Part shown: positions 1 to 14,386 of the stretch, in pieces
Layout of the letters: each line of letters opens with the position of its first letter
How positions within the stretch are numbered: the first letter of the stretch is position 1
Assembly (NCBI RefSeq): GCF_030762805.1
Contig: NZ_CP129113.1
Coordinates: 1 to 64,000, forward strand
Source: Aciduricibacillus chroicocephali
GTDB taxonomy: Bacteria > Bacillota > Bacilli > Bacillales > Amphibacillaceae
Direction: 5' to 3'
DNA length: 64,000 nt
Program-made: the position numbers and the translations under genes
Notes under the pieces: model-generated
Seen by the model: the letters and a program-made list of their open reading frames with translations, nothing else
The model's database searches: none
What the model was told of the DNA's origin: nothing

Positions 1-1230
1 GTGTTCACTGTCGCCGTGCTGAATGATTTCTCTCGTGATTGGCTGGAAGGACAATATACAGAAATCATAAATGACATCCTCTTTGAGCTGACCGGATCTG
101 AGCTGCACTCTCGATTCATCATCCCGGAGGAAATTGAAGAGGCACCTAAACAGAAAGCTCCACGTAATGTAACGCCTCCAGCAAAAGTTCAAAATGATAT
201 TTCCAAGCCGGCATTGAACCCGAAATATACGTTTGATACTTTTGTAATCGGAGCTGGCAACCGCTTTGCACATGCTGCTTCTCTTGCTGTCGCCGAGGCA
301 CCTGCACATGCTTACAATCCGCTTTTTATCTACGGTGGTGTCGGACTTGGGAAAACGCATTTGATGCAGGCAATTGGACATTTTGTAAAAGAACATAAAA
401 AGGACGCTAAAGTCGTCTATCTCTCATCAGAGAAGTTCACGAATGAATTCATCAATGCCATCATGGATAACAAAGCAGCCAACTTCCGCAATAAATATCG
501 GAATGTTGATGTGCTTCTAATTGATGATATTCAATTCCTTGCAGGAAAAGAACAAACGCAAGAAGAGTTTTTCCATACATTCAATACACTGCACGAGGAG
601 AATAAACAAATCATTATCTCTAGTGATCGGCCGCCAAAAGAAATTCCTACATTGGAAGACCGGCTCCGCTCCCGTTTTGAATGGGGACTGATCACAGATA
701 TAACACCGCCTGATCTCGAAACGCGAATTGCCATTTTGAGCAAGAAGGCTAAAGCTGAAGGACTCGATATTCCAAACGAAGTAATGCTATATATCGCCAA
801 CCAGATTGATACGAATATTCGTGAACTGGAAGGTGCCCTTATTCGCGTTGTCGCCTATTCTTCCCTTGTCAATGAGGATATTGACGCCCAGCTTGCAGCG
901 GATGCGCTGAAGGATATCATACCTGCCAACCGTCCACGGGCAATTACAGTAGCAGCAATCCAAGAAGTTGTTGGAGAGAAGTACAATGTAAAGCTGGAAG
1001 ACTTTGCAGCTAAAAAACGTACAAAATCTATCGCATTTCCGCGCCAAATAGCAATGTATCTCTCACGAAAACTAACAGATCTCTCTCTTCCAAAAATCGG
1101 AGAAGAGTTTGGCGGACGTGACCATACGACTGTCATACATGCCTTTGACAAGATTTCCAAATTAGTAGAAGAAGACACGTTGCTTAACAGAGAAATAGAA
1201 GAACTGACCGAACAATTGAAAAATCTCTAA
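1..1230 (+). CDS. dnaA: Chromosomal replication initiator DnaA (5' end outside window)
   Basis: AAA+ ATPase that binds DnaA boxes and opens oriC. The window begins inside the gene: the first visible residues ([15 protein letters not shown]) correspond to about residue 42 onward of the B. subtilis protein, so roughly 40 N-terminal residues (part of domain I) are missing and the GTG at position 1 is an internal Val codon. Visible in order: rest of domain I, a variable linker, the AAA+ core with Walker A GGVGLGKT (visible residues 112-119) and Walker B LLIDDIQF (about 172-179), sensor/arginine region RLRSRFEWG, and the C-terminal box-binding signature [11 protein letters not shown] (about 370-380). 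dnaN follows across the origin unwinding region. Confidence 0.98.
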   Translation: MFTVAVLNDFSRDWLEGQYTEIINDILFELTGSELHSRFIIPEEIEEAPKQKAPRNVTPPAKVQNDISKPALNPKYTFDTFVIGAGNRFAHAASLAVAEAPAHAYNPLFIYGGVGLGKTHLMQAIGHFVKEHKKDAKVVYLSSEKFTNEFINAIMDNKAANFRNKYRNVDVLLIDDIQFLAGKEQTQEEFFHTFNTLHEENKQIIISSDRPPKEIPTLEDRLRSRFEWGLITDITPPDLETRIAILSKKAKAEGLDIPNEVMLYIANQIDTNIRELEGALIRVVAYSSLVNEDIDAQLAADALKDIIPANRPRAITVAAIQEVVGEKYNVKLEDFAAKKRTKSIAFPRQIAMYLSRKLTDLSLPKIGEEFGGRDHTTVIHAFDKISKLVEEDTLLNREIEELTEQLKNL

Positions 1231-1281
1231 CGTTAGCTTGCTGTGTAAACTGTGAATAGCGAGTACACATGTATGCACACT

Positions 1282-1366
1282 CTATCCACATGTGGACAAC
1301 AGCATCAAAACAAGGTTGAGTCGCTTATCCACATAATCACAGGCCCTATTACTACTATTACTATTT
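1282..1366 (+). other. oriC unwinding region: DnaA boxes plus DnaA-trio array
   Basis: Origin segment between dnaA and dnaN. A perfect DnaA box TTATCCACA lies at 1325-1333. Two one-mismatch boxes lie back to back at 1282-1290 (CTATCCACA) and 1291-1299 (TGTGGACAA, minus strand TTGTCCACA). Thirteen bases after the perfect box, 1346-1366 reads as consecutive triplets CTA TTA CTA CTA TTA CTA TTT, whose complementary strand is a 3'-GAT/AAT-5' series: the DnaA-trio motif known to engage DnaA during strand opening in B. subtilis. An AT-rich stretch follows to about 1392. The boxes normally found upstream of dnaA are outside the window. Confidence 0.85.
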
Positions 1367-1416
1367 TTCTTTATTAAATTAATATATTTATAGACTGCTA
1401 AGGAGGATTTCTCGAA

Positions 1417-2553
1417 ATGAAATTTGTAGTCCAGCGTGACCCGCTTTTAAAAAGTGTTCAAGATGTAATGAAGGCCATTTCATCAAGAACTGCCATTCCC
1501 ATTTTGACTGGGATGAAAATAGAAGCGAAACAGAATGGAATCGTCCTTACAGGAAGCGACTCTGATATCTCTATTGAATCTCACATCCAGGCTGAAGCAG
1601 ATGGAATTGTCAATGTAGAACAAATAGAGGAAGGCAGTATTGTCTTGCAAGCCCGCTACTTTTCAGACATTGTCCGCAAACTTCCTGAACAATCAATTGA
1701 GATTGAGTCGGATGAGCAGCATAATGTCACGATCCGCTCAGGGAAAGCTGAATTTAACTTGAATGGGCAAGATGCTGAAGAATATCCTCAATTGCCCAAA
1801 TTAAATACAGACGATAGTCTTGAACTGCCTACAGACTTGCTCAAAAGCGTTATTAAACAAACTGTTTTCGCTGTCTCCACAATGGAAACAAGACCAATTC
1901 TCACAGGGGTTCATTTGAAACTTGAAGATGGGAAATTGAATTTCACAGCTACAGACAGCCATAGACTTGCTTCAAGAGAAATTCCTGTCGAAGAAACAAA
2001 TGTAGATTTCTCAAGTGTTGTCATTCCGGGAAAGAGTTTGAATGAATTGTCAAAAATTCTTGTCGATAACGATGAAACCGTTGATATTCGTGTCACACAA
2101 AACCAAATTCTTTTCCGCACAAAAAATCTTTACTTCTTATCCCGATTACTTGATGGGAATTATCCGGAGACATCCCGTCTCATCCCAGATCAGAGCAAAA
2201 CATCAATTCATCTGAATACACGTGATTTGCTTCATACAATTGACCGAGCTTCCCTTCTTGCACGTGAAGATCGAAACAACGTAGTCAAGTTGTCCACAAA
2301 TGGAAATGGTATGCTTGAAATTACAAGCAACTCTCCAGAGATTGGTCATGTGTCTGAAGAGATCACTGCCGACTCAATTGAAGGTGAAGATTTGAAAATC
2401 TCCTTCAGTTCCAAATATATGATGGATGCGCTCAAAGCAATTGACAGCGACGAAGTGAAAATTGAATTTACTGGCGCTATGCGGCCATTCATCCTTCGCC
2501 CAGCTAACGGCGAACCGATCATTCAACTAATCTTGCCTGTCAGAACATATTGA
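1417..2553 (+). CDS. dnaN: DNA polymerase III beta subunit (sliding clamp)
   Basis: Ring-forming processivity clamp that tethers the replicative polymerase to DNA and recruits mismatch-repair and regulatory partners, including YabA encoded later in this window. The 378-residue product has full family length, begins MKFVVQRDPLLKSVQDVMKAI and ends with the usual LILPVRTY tail. ATG at 1417 follows AAGGAGG at 1400-1406. It sits directly after oriC and is closed by a strong terminator, so yaaA-recF probably has its own promoter as well. Confidence 0.99.
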   Translation: MKFVVQRDPLLKSVQDVMKAISSRTAIPILTGMKIEAKQNGIVLTGSDSDISIESHIQAEADGIVNVEQIEEGSIVLQARYFSDIVRKLPEQSIEIESDEQHNVTIRSGKAEFNLNGQDAEEYPQLPKLNTDDSLELPTDLLKSVIKQTVFAVSTMETRPILTGVHLKLEDGKLNFTATDSHRLASREIPVEETNVDFSSVVIPGKSLNELSKILVDNDETVDIRVTQNQILFRTKNLYFLSRLLDGNYPETSRLIPDQSKTSIHLNTRDLLHTIDRASLLAREDRNNVVKLSTNGNGMLEITSNSPEIGHVSEEITADSIEGEDLKISFSSKYMMDALKAIDSDEVKIEFTGAMRPFILRPANGEPIIQLILPVRTY

Positions 2554-2556
2554 TGG

Positions 2557-2597
2557 AAAAAGGAGCACCCTCTAACTTGAGGATGCTCCTTTTCTTC
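2557..2597 (+). terminator. dnaN terminator
   Basis: Stem arms AAAAGGAGCA (2558-2567) and TGCTCCTTTT (2584-2593), with a further CCTC/GAGG pairing inside, followed by a T-rich tail. It begins four bases after the dnaN stop. Confidence 0.85.
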
Positions 2598-2846
2598 TTA
2601 ATAACTTAAAAAATACATATTTTCAATTTTTCCCCAAAAGGGAGAGTGAAATTCGATGGAAATTGTCCTTTTGACATTTGAAAAATTTGTTTTCCGGCTT
2701 TCTGACGGTTTAAAAGCTAATTAAAGGGTCATCCCTTCCAAAAAGGATAAAACTTTAGTAAAATGGTTATAGAACGTTTTTAAAGGCTACTTATATTCGC
2801 TTTACAAAGCATTCAAATAGATTCTATAGGAATATGGTGAGGCAAA

Positions 2847-3065
2847 ATGCACGAACAAATTGAAATTAGTACTGAATATATTACGCTTGGCCAATTCCTG
2901 AAGCTTGCCAATATATTTGAATCAGGTGGCATGATTAAAGGATTTCTTCAGGATGAAGGCGCTATTGTCAACGGTGAGCTAGAGCATCGTCGTGGTCGCA
3001 AATTGTATCCTGGAGACGTAGTTGAAGTTGAAAACGCGGGGAGCTTCATTGTTGCCGCGGAATAA
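2847..3065 (+). CDS. yaaA: S4-domain RNA-binding protein YaaA (RlbA)
   Basis: Small 72-residue protein made almost entirely of an S4 RNA-binding fold ([18 protein letters not shown] ... [21 protein letters not shown]). It keeps the conserved dnaN-yaaA-recF neighbourhood of Bacillaceae, where the family is annotated as YaaA or RlbA; a ribosome-related role is proposed but not settled. ATG at 2847 is preceded by GGTGAGG. A possible sigma-A promoter (TTCCAA, 17 bp, TAAAAT) lies about 85 bp upstream in an AT-rich 250-bp gap. recF follows after 23 bp, so the two are probably co-transcribed. Confidence 0.92.
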   Translation: MHEQIEISTEYITLGQFLKLANIFESGGMIKGFLQDEGAIVNGELEHRRGRKLYPGDVVEVENAGSFIVAAE

Positions 3066-3088
3066 GAACCGAAAAATGGGGCGGCAGC

Positions 3089-4201
3089 ATGCATATTGAA
3101 CAGCTCGCACTGCGCAACTACCGTAATTATGAGCGGCTGGAAATTGGTTTTGACAATAAGATCAACGTGATTATCGGTGAGAACGCTCAAGGAAAAACGA
3201 ATCTCATGGAAGCTATTTATGTGCTTGCCTTCACAAAGTCGCATCGTACACCGCGGGAAAAGGAGCTTATACGCTGGGATGCAGACTTTGCGAAGCTGAC
3301 TGGTGAAATTTCAAGAGGCGGTCAGACCCATACTCAGGAAATAATCATTTCAGCAAAGGGCAAGAAGGCTCGTCTTGACCAGATAGAGCAAAAACGTTTA
3401 AGCGACTACATTGGTGCCTTTAACGTCGTCATGTTTGCACCCGAAGATCTAACATTAGTAAAGGGAGCACCGCAAACGAGACGGCGTTTTATTGATATGG
3501 AACTTGGCCAGATTCAACCTAGATATATCTATCACCTCGCCCAGTACGGGAAAATTCTCAAGCAGCGCAATCATTTATTGCGTGAAATGCAGCGTGGGCG
3601 TTCAAAAGATAAGGTCATGCTGGAAGTGCTGACTGAACAGCTTGTCATGCATGCGGCTGATTTACTGGAACGCAGATTTGGATTTCTTAATCTGCTCAGG
3701 ACTTGGGCTGCTCCGATCCACCAAGGTATTAGCCGTGGGCTTGAGACGTTGGAGATTCGCTATGAGTCTTCAATCGAGGTATCCGAGGAAGAAAATAAGG
3801 AAAAACTGGGACAGATATATCTGGAGCGTTTTGCACAAATGCAGGACAAGGAAATAGATCGCGGAACGACCCTGCTAGGTCCTCATCGCGACGATTTGGC
3901 GTTTTTTGTAAACGGTAAAAACGTACAGACCTTTGGATCGCAAGGACAGCAGCGCACTACAGCGCTTTCTGTGAAGCTTGCGGAAATTGAACTGATTGAA
4001 AGTGAAGTCGGAGAGTATCCTGTTCTGCTCCTGGATGATGTGCTAAGCGAGCTTGATGATTATCGGCAATCACATCTCCTGAACACCATTCAAGGCAAAG
4101 TTCAAACTTTTGTTTCAACGACAAGTGTTGACGGGATTCATCATGAGACCCTCAAGCAAGCTGAGTTATTCCGTGTGAAAAATGGAGAAATTGTTAGCTG
4201 A
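3089..4201 (+). CDS. recF: DNA replication and repair protein RecF
   Basis: SMC-like ATPase that acts with RecO and RecR (recR is at 29742) to load RecA at single-strand gaps. The 370-residue product carries Walker [10 protein letters not shown] (about 30-38), the FAPEDL(T/S)LVKGAP motif, the ABC signature region around [11 protein letters not shown] and Walker [12 protein letters not shown] near residue 325. Length equals the family norm. It is spaced tightly in the yaaA-recF-remB-gyrB-gyrA run. ATG at 3089 follows a GGGGCGG-type site that is weaker than its neighbours. Confidence 0.98.
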   Translation: MHIEQLALRNYRNYERLEIGFDNKINVIIGENAQGKTNLMEAIYVLAFTKSHRTPREKELIRWDADFAKLTGEISRGGQTHTQEIIISAKGKKARLDQIEQKRLSDYIGAFNVVMFAPEDLTLVKGAPQTRRRFIDMELGQIQPRYIYHLAQYGKILKQRNHLLREMQRGRSKDKVMLEVLTEQLVMHAADLLERRFGFLNLLRTWAAPIHQGISRGLETLEIRYESSIEVSEEENKEKLGQIYLERFAQMQDKEIDRGTTLLGPHRDDLAFFVNGKNVQTFGSQGQQRTTALSVKLAEIELIESEVGEYPVLLLDDVLSELDDYRQSHLLNTIQGKVQTFVSTTSVDGIHHETLKQAELFRVKNGEIVS

Positions 4202-4214
4202 CAGGAGGTAATCC

Positions 4215-4499
4215 ATGTTCGTTCATATAGGCGGCAACCATGTCATTCAGTCAGACTCCATTGTATCCATCATTGAACGGGACCTAATGACTTCATCGGG
4301 GATAACTGGAGAAATGATTTCCGAAAGTGACAGTAACGGCATGGTGCATGGGTCTCCAAGTGACGCCAAGTCCATTGTCATCACCATAGAGTCGATTTAT
4401 TTCAGCACACTTTCTGTTGCAACTTTGCAGCGGCGGGCAAGCATGATATCGACGATTAGCAAACTGGAGGACTACTCCGACGAGATTGAATTGGATTAA
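4215..4499 (+). CDS. remB: RemB (YaaB), DUF370-family DNA-binding matrix regulator
   Basis: DUF370 protein of 94 residues located between recF and gyrB, as in B. subtilis, where RemA and RemB regulate biofilm-matrix genes. The conserved start (MFVHIGGNHVIQSDSIVSIIERD) and the basic TLQRRA segment near residue 76 are visible. ATG at 4215 is preceded by AGGAGGT at 4203-4209. The family is known for a basic DNA-binding surface and ring assembly in RemA; direct evidence for RemB is thinner. gyrB begins 24 bases after the stop. Confidence 0.93.
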   Translation: MFVHIGGNHVIQSDSIVSIIERDLMTSSGITGEMISESDSNGMVHGSPSDAKSIVITIESIYFSTLSVATLQRRASMISTISKLEDYSDEIELD

Positions 4500-4522
4500 A
4501 TATAAAAAGCGAGATGATCTGA

Positions 4523-6445
<1,923 letters not shown>

Positions 6446-6517
6446 TTGTTTAGGCGAGCGGAGAGCTTGCCTTCTTTCAGGTAACTCAGGCAAAAGAAAT
6501 ATCTAGGAGGGAATTGG

Positions 6518-9070
6518 ATGGCGGAAGAACAGCGCCCGAATGTGCAGGAAATCAATCTTAGTCATGAGATGCGCACATCGTTTCTTGATTATGCAATGAG
6601 TGTAATCGTTTCCCGCGCTTTGCCGGATGTGCGAGACGGTATGAAACCTGTACATCGTCGTATTTTGTATGCGATGAACGATCTTGGCATGCATTCAGAT
6701 AAAGCACATAAGAAATCAGCAAGAATTGTTGGAGAAGTTATTGGTAAATACCATCCGCATGGTGACTCTGCAGTATACGAAGCGATGGTTCGCATGGCTC
6801 AGGACTTCAGCTATCGCTACATGCTCGTCGACGGTCACGGGAACTTCGGTTCTGTGGACGGAGACTCTGCAGCAGCGATGCGTTACACTGAAGCTCGCAT
6901 GTCCAAGATTTCAATGGAACTATTGCGTGATATTAACAAAGATACAATTGACTATACAGACAACTATGACGGCTCGGAGCGGGAGCCAGTTGTATTCCCG
7001 TCCCGATTCCCGAACTTGCTCGTCAATGGAGCGACAGGTATTGCAGTAGGGATGGCAACTAATATCCCGCCTCATAATCTTGGAGAGACCATTGATGCGG
7101 TTCTTGAAATTAGCCGCAATCCCGAAGTATCAACAGATGAACTCATGGAGAACATCATTCCTGGACCAGATTTCCCTACGGCTGGTCTAATTCTTGGACG
7201 AAGTGGCATTCGCAGAGCTTATGAAACAGGAAAAGGCTCGATTACACTCCGGGCAAAAGTTGAAATTGAAGAACATTCAAATGGTAAATCAACTATTCTC
7301 GTAACAGAGCTTCCTTACCAGGTCAATAAAGCGAAGCTTGTTGAGAAGATTGCCGAACTTGTGCGTGATAAGCGAATTGACGGTATTACTGATTTGCGTG
7401 ATGAATCCGACCGTAATGGGATGCGAATCGTAATGGAGTTGCGTCGTGATGCGAATGCCAATGTCGTGCTGAATAACCTTTATAAATACTCAGCTTTACA
7501 GACGACTTTTGGTATTAATATGCTTGCGCTCGTTGATGGCCAGCCGAAAGTGCTTCCGCTTAAGAAAAGTTTGCAGCACTATCTCGATCACCAGGTTGTC
7601 ATTATCAAGCGCCGTACTGCATTTGAGTTGAAAAAGGCAGAAGCACGTGCTCATATCCTGGAAGGTCTTCGAATTGCACTTGATCACCTTGATGAAGTCA
7701 TTACCCTTATACGGAATTCGAAAACCGCTGATATAGCAAGAACAGGTCTTATGGAGCGGTTCGGTTTGAGTGAAAAGCAGGCTCAGGCAATCCTGGATAT
7801 GCGTCTTCAGAGACTGACAGGACTGGAACGCGAGAAGATAGAGAACGAATATCAGGAGTTGCTAAAGCTTATAGCTGAACTTAAAGCAATTCTTGCCGAT
7901 GGGGAAAAAGTTCTTGAAATCATTCGCGAGGAATTGACTGAAATCAAGGAGAAGTATAATGACGCGCGCAGAACCGAAATCGTTTCTGGCGGTGCTGACT
8001 TCTTTGAAGATGAAGATCTTATTCCAGAAGAACAAATTGTTGTCACACTGACACATCAGGGATACATTAAGCGTCTGCCAGCTACAACTTATCGTGCTCA
8101 GCGTCGTGGTGGCCGTGGCATTCAGAGCATGGGAACGAACGAAGACGATTTTGTTGAGCATCTTCTTTCCACTTCCACACATGACACTCTTCTTTTCTTC
8201 ACGAACAAGGGAAAAGTGTATAAAATGCGCGGTTATGAAATTCCTGAGTACAGCCGTACTGCTAAGGGAATTCCGATTATTAATCTCCTTCAGATTGAGA
8301 AGGGTGAGTGGGTTAATGCGGTAATCACAATTGGTGAGTTTACGGAGAATAGTTATTTGTTCTTCACGACAAAACACGGCATTGCAAAACGGACAGAACT
8401 TTCCCAGTTTGCCAATATCCGCAAAGGCGGACTGATTGCAATTGGTCTAAAGGAAAGTGATGAACTCATCTCGGTACGGCTGACTGATGGCAATAAGGAT
8501 ATGATGATTGCAACGAAAATGGGCTATCTGATCCGATTTGAGGAAGAGCAAGTTCGCTCAATGGGACGTACAGCAGCAGGCGTACGCGGTATTTCACTCC
8601 GAGAGGACGATGAAGTCGTCTCGATGGAAATCATTGAGGAAGGCGCACAAATCCTTCATGTAACGAACAAAGGTGTCGGTAAACGGACTCCGGAAGACGA
8701 GTATCGCCGGACGAATCGTGGCGGTAAGGGAATCTTTACATGTAAATTGAATGAGGATACCGGTCATGTTGTGGCAGTTAAAGCTGTTACAGGTGACGAG
8801 GATATTATGCTTATTACAATTGAAGGTGTGCTAATCCGGACACCAGTACGCGATATATCCCAGACGGGACGCAGCACGATGGGTGTCAAGCTCATTCGTT
8901 TGCAGGAAAGTGAAGAAGTTGCGACAGTTGCAAAGATTGATCAGGAAGAACTTGATGAAGCAACTGAAGAAGCAGTAGAGCAAGAAATGAAAGCTGATGA
9001 AGAAGCGGCATTGGAAACGGTCGCTGAAGCAGAAGACGTCCAAGTCGATGATGCGGGCGATTTGGAATAA
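6518..9070 (+). CDS. gyrA: DNA gyrase subunit A
   Basis: DNA breakage-reunion subunit of gyrase, 850 residues. The catalytic tyrosine lies in [11 protein letters not shown] (about Tyr123). The quinolone-resistance region reads [10 protein letters not shown] with Ser at about 84 and Glu at about 88, the fluoroquinolone-susceptible state. The C-terminal domain contains the GyrA-box [11 protein letters not shown] required for DNA wrapping and ends in a long acidic Glu/Ala/Asp tail. ATG at 6518 is preceded by TAGGAGG. A terminator just after the stop also occupies the 3' end of the convergent yaaC. Confidence 0.99.
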   Translation: MAEEQRPNVQEINLSHEMRTSFLDYAMSVIVSRALPDVRDGMKPVHRRILYAMNDLGMHSDKAHKKSARIVGEVIGKYHPHGDSAVYEAMVRMAQDFSYRYMLVDGHGNFGSVDGDSAAAMRYTEARMSKISMELLRDINKDTIDYTDNYDGSEREPVVFPSRFPNLLVNGATGIAVGMATNIPPHNLGETIDAVLEISRNPEVSTDELMENIIPGPDFPTAGLILGRSGIRRAYETGKGSITLRAKVEIEEHSNGKSTILVTELPYQVNKAKLVEKIAELVRDKRIDGITDLRDESDRNGMRIVMELRRDANANVVLNNLYKYSALQTTFGINMLALVDGQPKVLPLKKSLQHYLDHQVVIIKRRTAFELKKAEARAHILEGLRIALDHLDEVITLIRNSKTADIARTGLMERFGLSEKQAQAILDMRLQRLTGLEREKIENEYQELLKLIAELKAILADGEKVLEIIREELTEIKEKYNDARRTEIVSGGADFFEDEDLIPEEQIVVTLTHQGYIKRLPATTYRAQRRGGRGIQSMGTNEDDFVEHLLSTSTHDTLLFFTNKGKVYKMRGYEIPEYSRTAKGIPIINLLQIEKGEWVNAVITIGEFTENSYLFFTTKHGIAKRTELSQFANIRKGGLIAIGLKESDELISVRLTDGNKDMMIATKMGYLIRFEEEQVRSMGRTAAGVRGISLREDDEVVSMEIIEEGAQILHVTNKGVGKRTPEDEYRRTNRGGKGIFTCKLNEDTGHVVAVKAVTGDEDIMLITIEGVLIRTPVRDISQTGRSTMGVKLIRLQESEEVATVAKIDQEELDEATEEAVEQEMKADEEAALETVAEAEDVQVDDAGDLE

Positions 9071-9073
9071 ATT

Positions 9074-10060
9074 TTAATCCCGGCGTTTTGCAGCGCCGGG
9101 ATTTTTCCCGTTTTCCATAGCATTGAGCCAGGCAGCTGCTAGGAGGGGGAATTTTAGGGCAGCAGTATCAAGGTAAATACTGATTGCCTGATAGTCGAGA
9201 TCCTCTCTTAAGGAAAGGAGATCCCCCCACCATTCAGTCTCATAACGGGACAGCATACTGAGATTATAGAGCAGCAAGTAATGAATCATCATTTCTGACA
9301 TCCCGGAAGTTGTGTTTTTTACTAGACCTGTGTAAATTGTGCCATTGCCAGCTGTGAAAAAGCCAATGTTGTTCATGCAACTGGGCACTTCTTCCAAAAG
9401 TACTTCAAGACCATTCGATGTCTGGTTGTAGTGTTGGATTTTTGGCAGTCCTGAAGCAATCCGTCTTAAGAGCGTTTGCCAAGTGGCATGGTGGCCATCG
9501 CACATGGCTTCGGGCAATATAATTTGTTTACTTTGTACATTTCCGACAGCAGCAAGTGTACTGCCTTTTTGCCTTGCCAATAGTGTAATCATTTCAGGGA
9601 TTGCCGCAATGAGATCCGCCATGGGGATTTTTAGCTCAGTAAATTGAGATATACCAAAAAGGTACTCTGCGAGACAGGGAAACAGTCCCTGATGTTGGAT
9701 TTTCACTTCGTCTTGAAGAAAAACAAAATCACGTTTTTTTCGTTTGCGTGCAGAAACTCCATGTGCCAGCTGGGACGTCTGTTCAGGATAGCCGGGGCAG
9801 ACTGTAAGCAGGCAGCCTTTCACAAGATGGGCAGCTCCATAGAAATAAAGGAGCGGTTTCATTGATTGAGGAAGACGGATACCTTGTTCGTACAAATCAA
9901 GTCCTTGCGTGTTATAATGTAAAAAAGCCTGTGCGTTGGAATAGGCAAGTGCATCTGCATCTTCAATATTCCGCCTCTTATAGCAGGCGGTTAGAAAGTC
10001 ATACGATGCCTTTTGGGAAGACAGACAACTGAAGTACATGCGGGCATCCAAATGTATCAA
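9074..10060 (-). CDS. yaaC: YaaC-like family protein, function unknown
   Basis: A 328-residue protein recognised as YaaC by its position between gyrA and guaB on the opposite strand and by its general sequence (MYFSCLSSQKASYDFL ... LLYFYGAAHLVKGCLL). No catalytic motif or signal peptide can be pointed to. The start is TTG (10058-10060) preceded by AAGGAGG; no better ATG lies nearby. It is convergent with gyrA and its last codons form part of the shared terminator hairpin. No function should be inferred beyond conservation in Bacillaceae. Confidence 0.85.
   Translation of the reverse strand: MIHLDARMYFSCLSSQKASYDFLTACYKRRNIEDADALAYSNAQAFLHYNTQGLDLYEQGIRLPQSMKPLLYFYGAAHLVKGCLLTVCPGYPEQTSQLAHGVSARKRKKRDFVFLQDEVKIQHQGLFPCLAEYLFGISQFTELKIPMADLIAAIPEMITLLARQKGSTLAAVGNVQSKQIILPEAMCDGHHATWQTLLRRIASGLPKIQHYNQTSNGLEVLLEEVPSCMNNIGFFTAGNGTIYTGLVKNTTSGMSEMMIHYLLLYNLSMLSRYETEWWGDLLSLREDLDYQAISIYLDTAALKFPLLAAAWLNAMENGKNPGAAKRRD
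9076..9107. terminator. gyrA terminator embedded in the yaaC 3' end
   Basis: Ten-base arms AATCCCGGCG (9076-9085) and CGCCGGGATT (9094-9103) around an 8-nt loop, followed by T residues on the plus strand and A/T on the other side. The hairpin encodes the last residues of YaaC on the minus strand. Confidence 0.85.
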
Positions 10061-10112
10061 TTTGCACAGCCTCCTTAAGTAATTTCAATATTCAAAATCT
10101 ATTTTCTTTTGA

Positions 10113-11723
<1,611 letters not shown>

Positions 11724-11737
11724 TTTATTATGACTTT

Positions 11738-11772
11738 AAAACCCGACCTTATTTATGAGGTCGGGTTTTTTG
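11738..11772 (+). terminator. guaB terminator
   Basis: Twelve-base stem AAAACCCGACCT (11738-11749) and AGGTCGGGTTTT (11758-11769), loop TATTTATG-like, followed by further T residues. Confidence 0.9.
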
Positions 11773-12083
11773 CTTTTATAAAAATGAGAATAGAGGTGGA
11801 CCGAAGTAAGTTTTATTCAATTCTATTCTTTAAGCGGAGGATTCTATTAGCTCGGGTTATTTATCTTTATAGGATTGATAGATTTCTAACACAATTCGTT
11901 TGGATTCTTGGCACTTTCTAATTAATCCAGCATCTTTGTAGGATTATGTCTGCTAATAGCTGCTTGGCTCGTATACTTTTAACTTCGGTTTATGCATTTG
12001 CCTCTTGACGAGCCAGTTTCGCACTTAAGTTTATTATGATAAAATAGCTTGGTATATTGAATCCATTATGGAGGTAAGGTTTT
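11773..12083. other. 311-bp AT-rich gap between guaB and dacA
   Basis: No open reading frame with a ribosome binding site and no RNA gene is visible. The last 80 bases must hold the dacA promoter. TTGACG at 12005 is the best -35 match but no -10 box stands at 16-18 bp; TAAAAT at 12040 pairs only with the poor TTTCGC at 12017. Confidence 0.5.
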
Positions 12084-13427
12084 GTGAGTCATGTATATCG
12101 TAAAGTGTTGACTTTTGTTTTGCTTTCTTTGGCTTTTTGTATTCTTGTGCCGCATGGTGCGAGTGCAGAGCGCACAGTTGATGTCAAGGCAAAGGCAGCC
12201 ATTTTAGTAGATGAGAAGTCGGGTAAGATTTTATATGAAAAGAATTCGAATACTTCGTTGCCCCCTGCGAGTATGTCAAAAATCATGACGGAGTATCTTG
12301 TTTGGGAAGCTATTAAAAAAGGCGAGATCAAGTGGGATACAACGACACAGATCAGTGACTATCCTTACAGCCTTTCAGCGAACAAGGATTTCTCGGGTGT
12401 AGGGTTGCGTCAAAGCAAGGATTACAAGGTTGAGGACTTGTATAAAGCTATGGCGATCAACTCTGATAATGCGACAACAGTGGCATTGGCAGAGTTAATT
12501 GCAGGTTCGGAGACGGATTTCGTTAAGCGTATGAACAAGAAGGCTAAAGAACTGGGCATGAAGGATTCCGATTTTGTTAATGCCACAGGACTTGATAACA
12601 AGGATCTTGGAAAATATCGTCCAAAGGGTTCCAGTCCGAATGAGACGAACTTGATGTCTGCACATGATGCAGCATTGCTTGCTTATCGTCTAATACACGA
12701 TTATCCAAGAGCACTTGATATTTCGAGTATGCCGGAAACTGACTTTGATGGGCAAAAAATCCGCAACTGGAATTACATGCTCCCCCACGATGCTTCATAT
12801 TTGAAACAATTCTATTATGATGGCGTGGATGGCTTGAAGACTGGTTATACGGATATGGCTGGATACTGTTTCACAGGAACAGCTCAGCGAAGCGGTACGC
12901 GTCTTATCACAGTTGTCATGAAGACGGCCAGTGAAGATGAACGCTTCAATGAAACGAAGAAACTGCTTGATTATGGTTTTGAACAGTTTGATCAAAAGAA
13001 GATATTCCCGGCTGGTAACAGAGCGCTTACAAACAGAGACCAGGCCGACAAGTCCCTTCCGGTTGCAAAGGGTAAAGAAAGCTCAGTGCCAATTGGTCTG
13101 AAAGATGCTGTTGAAATTCCAGTCAAAAAAAATTCCTCTACCAAGTATGAGCTGAAAATAGATATAGACAAGTCTAAGCTCAATAAAGATGGAAAGCTCG
13201 AAGCCCCTGTTAAAAAGGGAACAAAGATCGGTACTGCCAAGCTTGTGAAAAAGGGCGAAAAGGATGAAGGTTACATATATTCCGACAATAAAAATGACGG
13301 TATAGATGTTATCACGACGAAACCTGTTGAAAAAGATAATTGGTTTATGCTAACATTAAAGGCAATTGGTCACTTTTTTTCGAATCTTTTCACAACTATT
13401 TTTGAAACTATAAAAGGCTGGTTCTGA
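12084..13427 (+). CDS. dacA: D-alanyl-D-alanine carboxypeptidase DacA (PBP5)
   Basis: Low-molecular-weight penicillin-binding protein that trims the terminal D-Ala of peptidoglycan stem peptides. The 447-residue product has a signal peptide (hydrophobic 8-24, cleavage likely after GASA near 28), the SxxK motif SMSK (Ser63/Lys66), SDN near 131, KTG near 254, a beta-rich C-terminal domain, and a terminal amphipathic helix ([15 protein letters not shown]) that anchors the protein to the outer membrane face. The start is GTG with GGAGG nine bases upstream; the nearby ATG at 12091 is out of frame. It lies just upstream of pdxST, as in B. subtilis. Confidence 0.97.
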   Translation: MSHVYRKVLTFVLLSLAFCILVPHGASAERTVDVKAKAAILVDEKSGKILYEKNSNTSLPPASMSKIMTEYLVWEAIKKGEIKWDTTTQISDYPYSLSANKDFSGVGLRQSKDYKVEDLYKAMAINSDNATTVALAELIAGSETDFVKRMNKKAKELGMKDSDFVNATGLDNKDLGKYRPKGSSPNETNLMSAHDAALLAYRLIHDYPRALDISSMPETDFDGQKIRNWNYMLPHDASYLKQFYYDGVDGLKTGYTDMAGYCFTGTAQRSGTRLITVVMKTASEDERFNETKKLLDYGFEQFDQKKIFPAGNRALTNRDQADKSLPVAKGKESSVPIGLKDAVEIPVKKNSSTKYELKIDIDKSKLNKDGKLEAPVKKGTKIGTAKLVKKGEKDEGYIYSDNKNDGIDVITTKPVEKDNWFMLTLKAIGHFFSNLFTTIFETIKGWF

Positions 13428-13485
13428 TTCTACAGATATAATTGAAGAAAAAGCATGGCCTTGGAAAGCACAGGGGGAATATAAA

Positions 13486-14370
13486 ATGGCAAATACAGGT
13501 ACAGATCGCGTTAAACGCGGCATGGCAGAAATGCAAAAGGGCGGCGTCATCATGGACGTTGTTAACGCTGAACAGGCTAAAGTTGCTGAGGCAGCAGGTG
13601 CAGTTGCAGTAATGGCGCTTGAACGTGTTCCTTCAGATATTCGCGCAGCTGGCGGCGTTGCTCGCATGGCTGACCCGACAATTACTGAAGAAGTCATGAA
13701 TGCGGTATCAATTCCGGTCATGGCGAAATGCCGTATCGGCCATATTTCCGAGGCTCGCGTTTTGGAAGCAATGGGCGTTGATTACATTGACGAGAGTGAA
13801 GTTCTTACTCCAGCAGATGATCTTTTCCATTTGAAAAAATCAGACTACACTGTACCGTTCGTATGCGGCTGCCGCAACTTGGGTGAAGCAGTTCGCCGTA
13901 TTGGCGAAGGAGCTTCAATGCTTCGTACTAAGGGCGAACCTGGTACTGGTAATATCGTAGAAGCTGTACGTCACCTTCGTGAAGTGCAAGCTGAAATTCG
14001 TACACTTTCTGCAATGTCAGAGGATGAAGTAATGGTGTTCGCTCGTGATATCCGTGCACCGTACGAAATTCTTCTTCAAATCCGTGAAGAAGGCAAGCTT
14101 CCTGTTGTAAACTTCGCAGCTGGCGGTGTAGCTACACCTGCTGATGCAGCACTTATGATGGAACTTGGCGCTGATGGTGTATTCGTAGGTTCAGGTATCT
14201 TCAAATCTGACAATCCTGAGAAGTTCGCTCGCGCAATCGTTGAAGCAACTACTCATTATCAGGACTATGCTCGTATTGTTGAGCTTTCAAAAGGTCTTGG
14301 TACTGCTATGAAAGGCATCGAGATGAGCACTTTGACAGAAAGCGACCGCATGGCGGTACGCAGCCTCTAA
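13486..14370 (+). CDS. pdxS: Pyridoxal 5'-phosphate synthase lyase subunit PdxS
   Basis: Synthase half of the ribose-5-phosphate-dependent vitamin B6 pathway; condenses ribose 5-phosphate, glyceraldehyde 3-phosphate and ammonia to PLP. The 294-residue (beta/alpha)8 barrel shows the catalytic lysines in VMAKCRIGH (Lys81) and [10 protein letters not shown] (about Lys149). It is extremely conserved along its length. ATG at 13486 follows AGGGGGA. The glutaminase partner pdxT begins 16 bases after the stop, so they form one operon making a 12+12 complex with ammonia channelling. Confidence 0.99.
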   Translation: MANTGTDRVKRGMAEMQKGGVIMDVVNAEQAKVAEAAGAVAVMALERVPSDIRAAGGVARMADPTITEEVMNAVSIPVMAKCRIGHISEARVLEAMGVDYIDESEVLTPADDLFHLKKSDYTVPFVCGCRNLGEAVRRIGEGASMLRTKGEPGTGNIVEAVRHLREVQAEIRTLSAMSEDEVMVFARDIRAPYEILLQIREEGKLPVVNFAAGGVATPADAALMMELGADGVFVGSGIFKSDNPEKFARAIVEATTHYQDYARIVELSKGLGTAMKGIEMSTLTESDRMAVRSL

Positions 14371-14386
14371 GAAAGAAGGAGCATCT

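Noticed and set aside
1-3. GTG at the window edge as the dnaA start
   Set aside because: The encoded sequence aligns with an internal part of DnaA domain I (about residue 42 of the B. subtilis protein), so the true start lies before the window.
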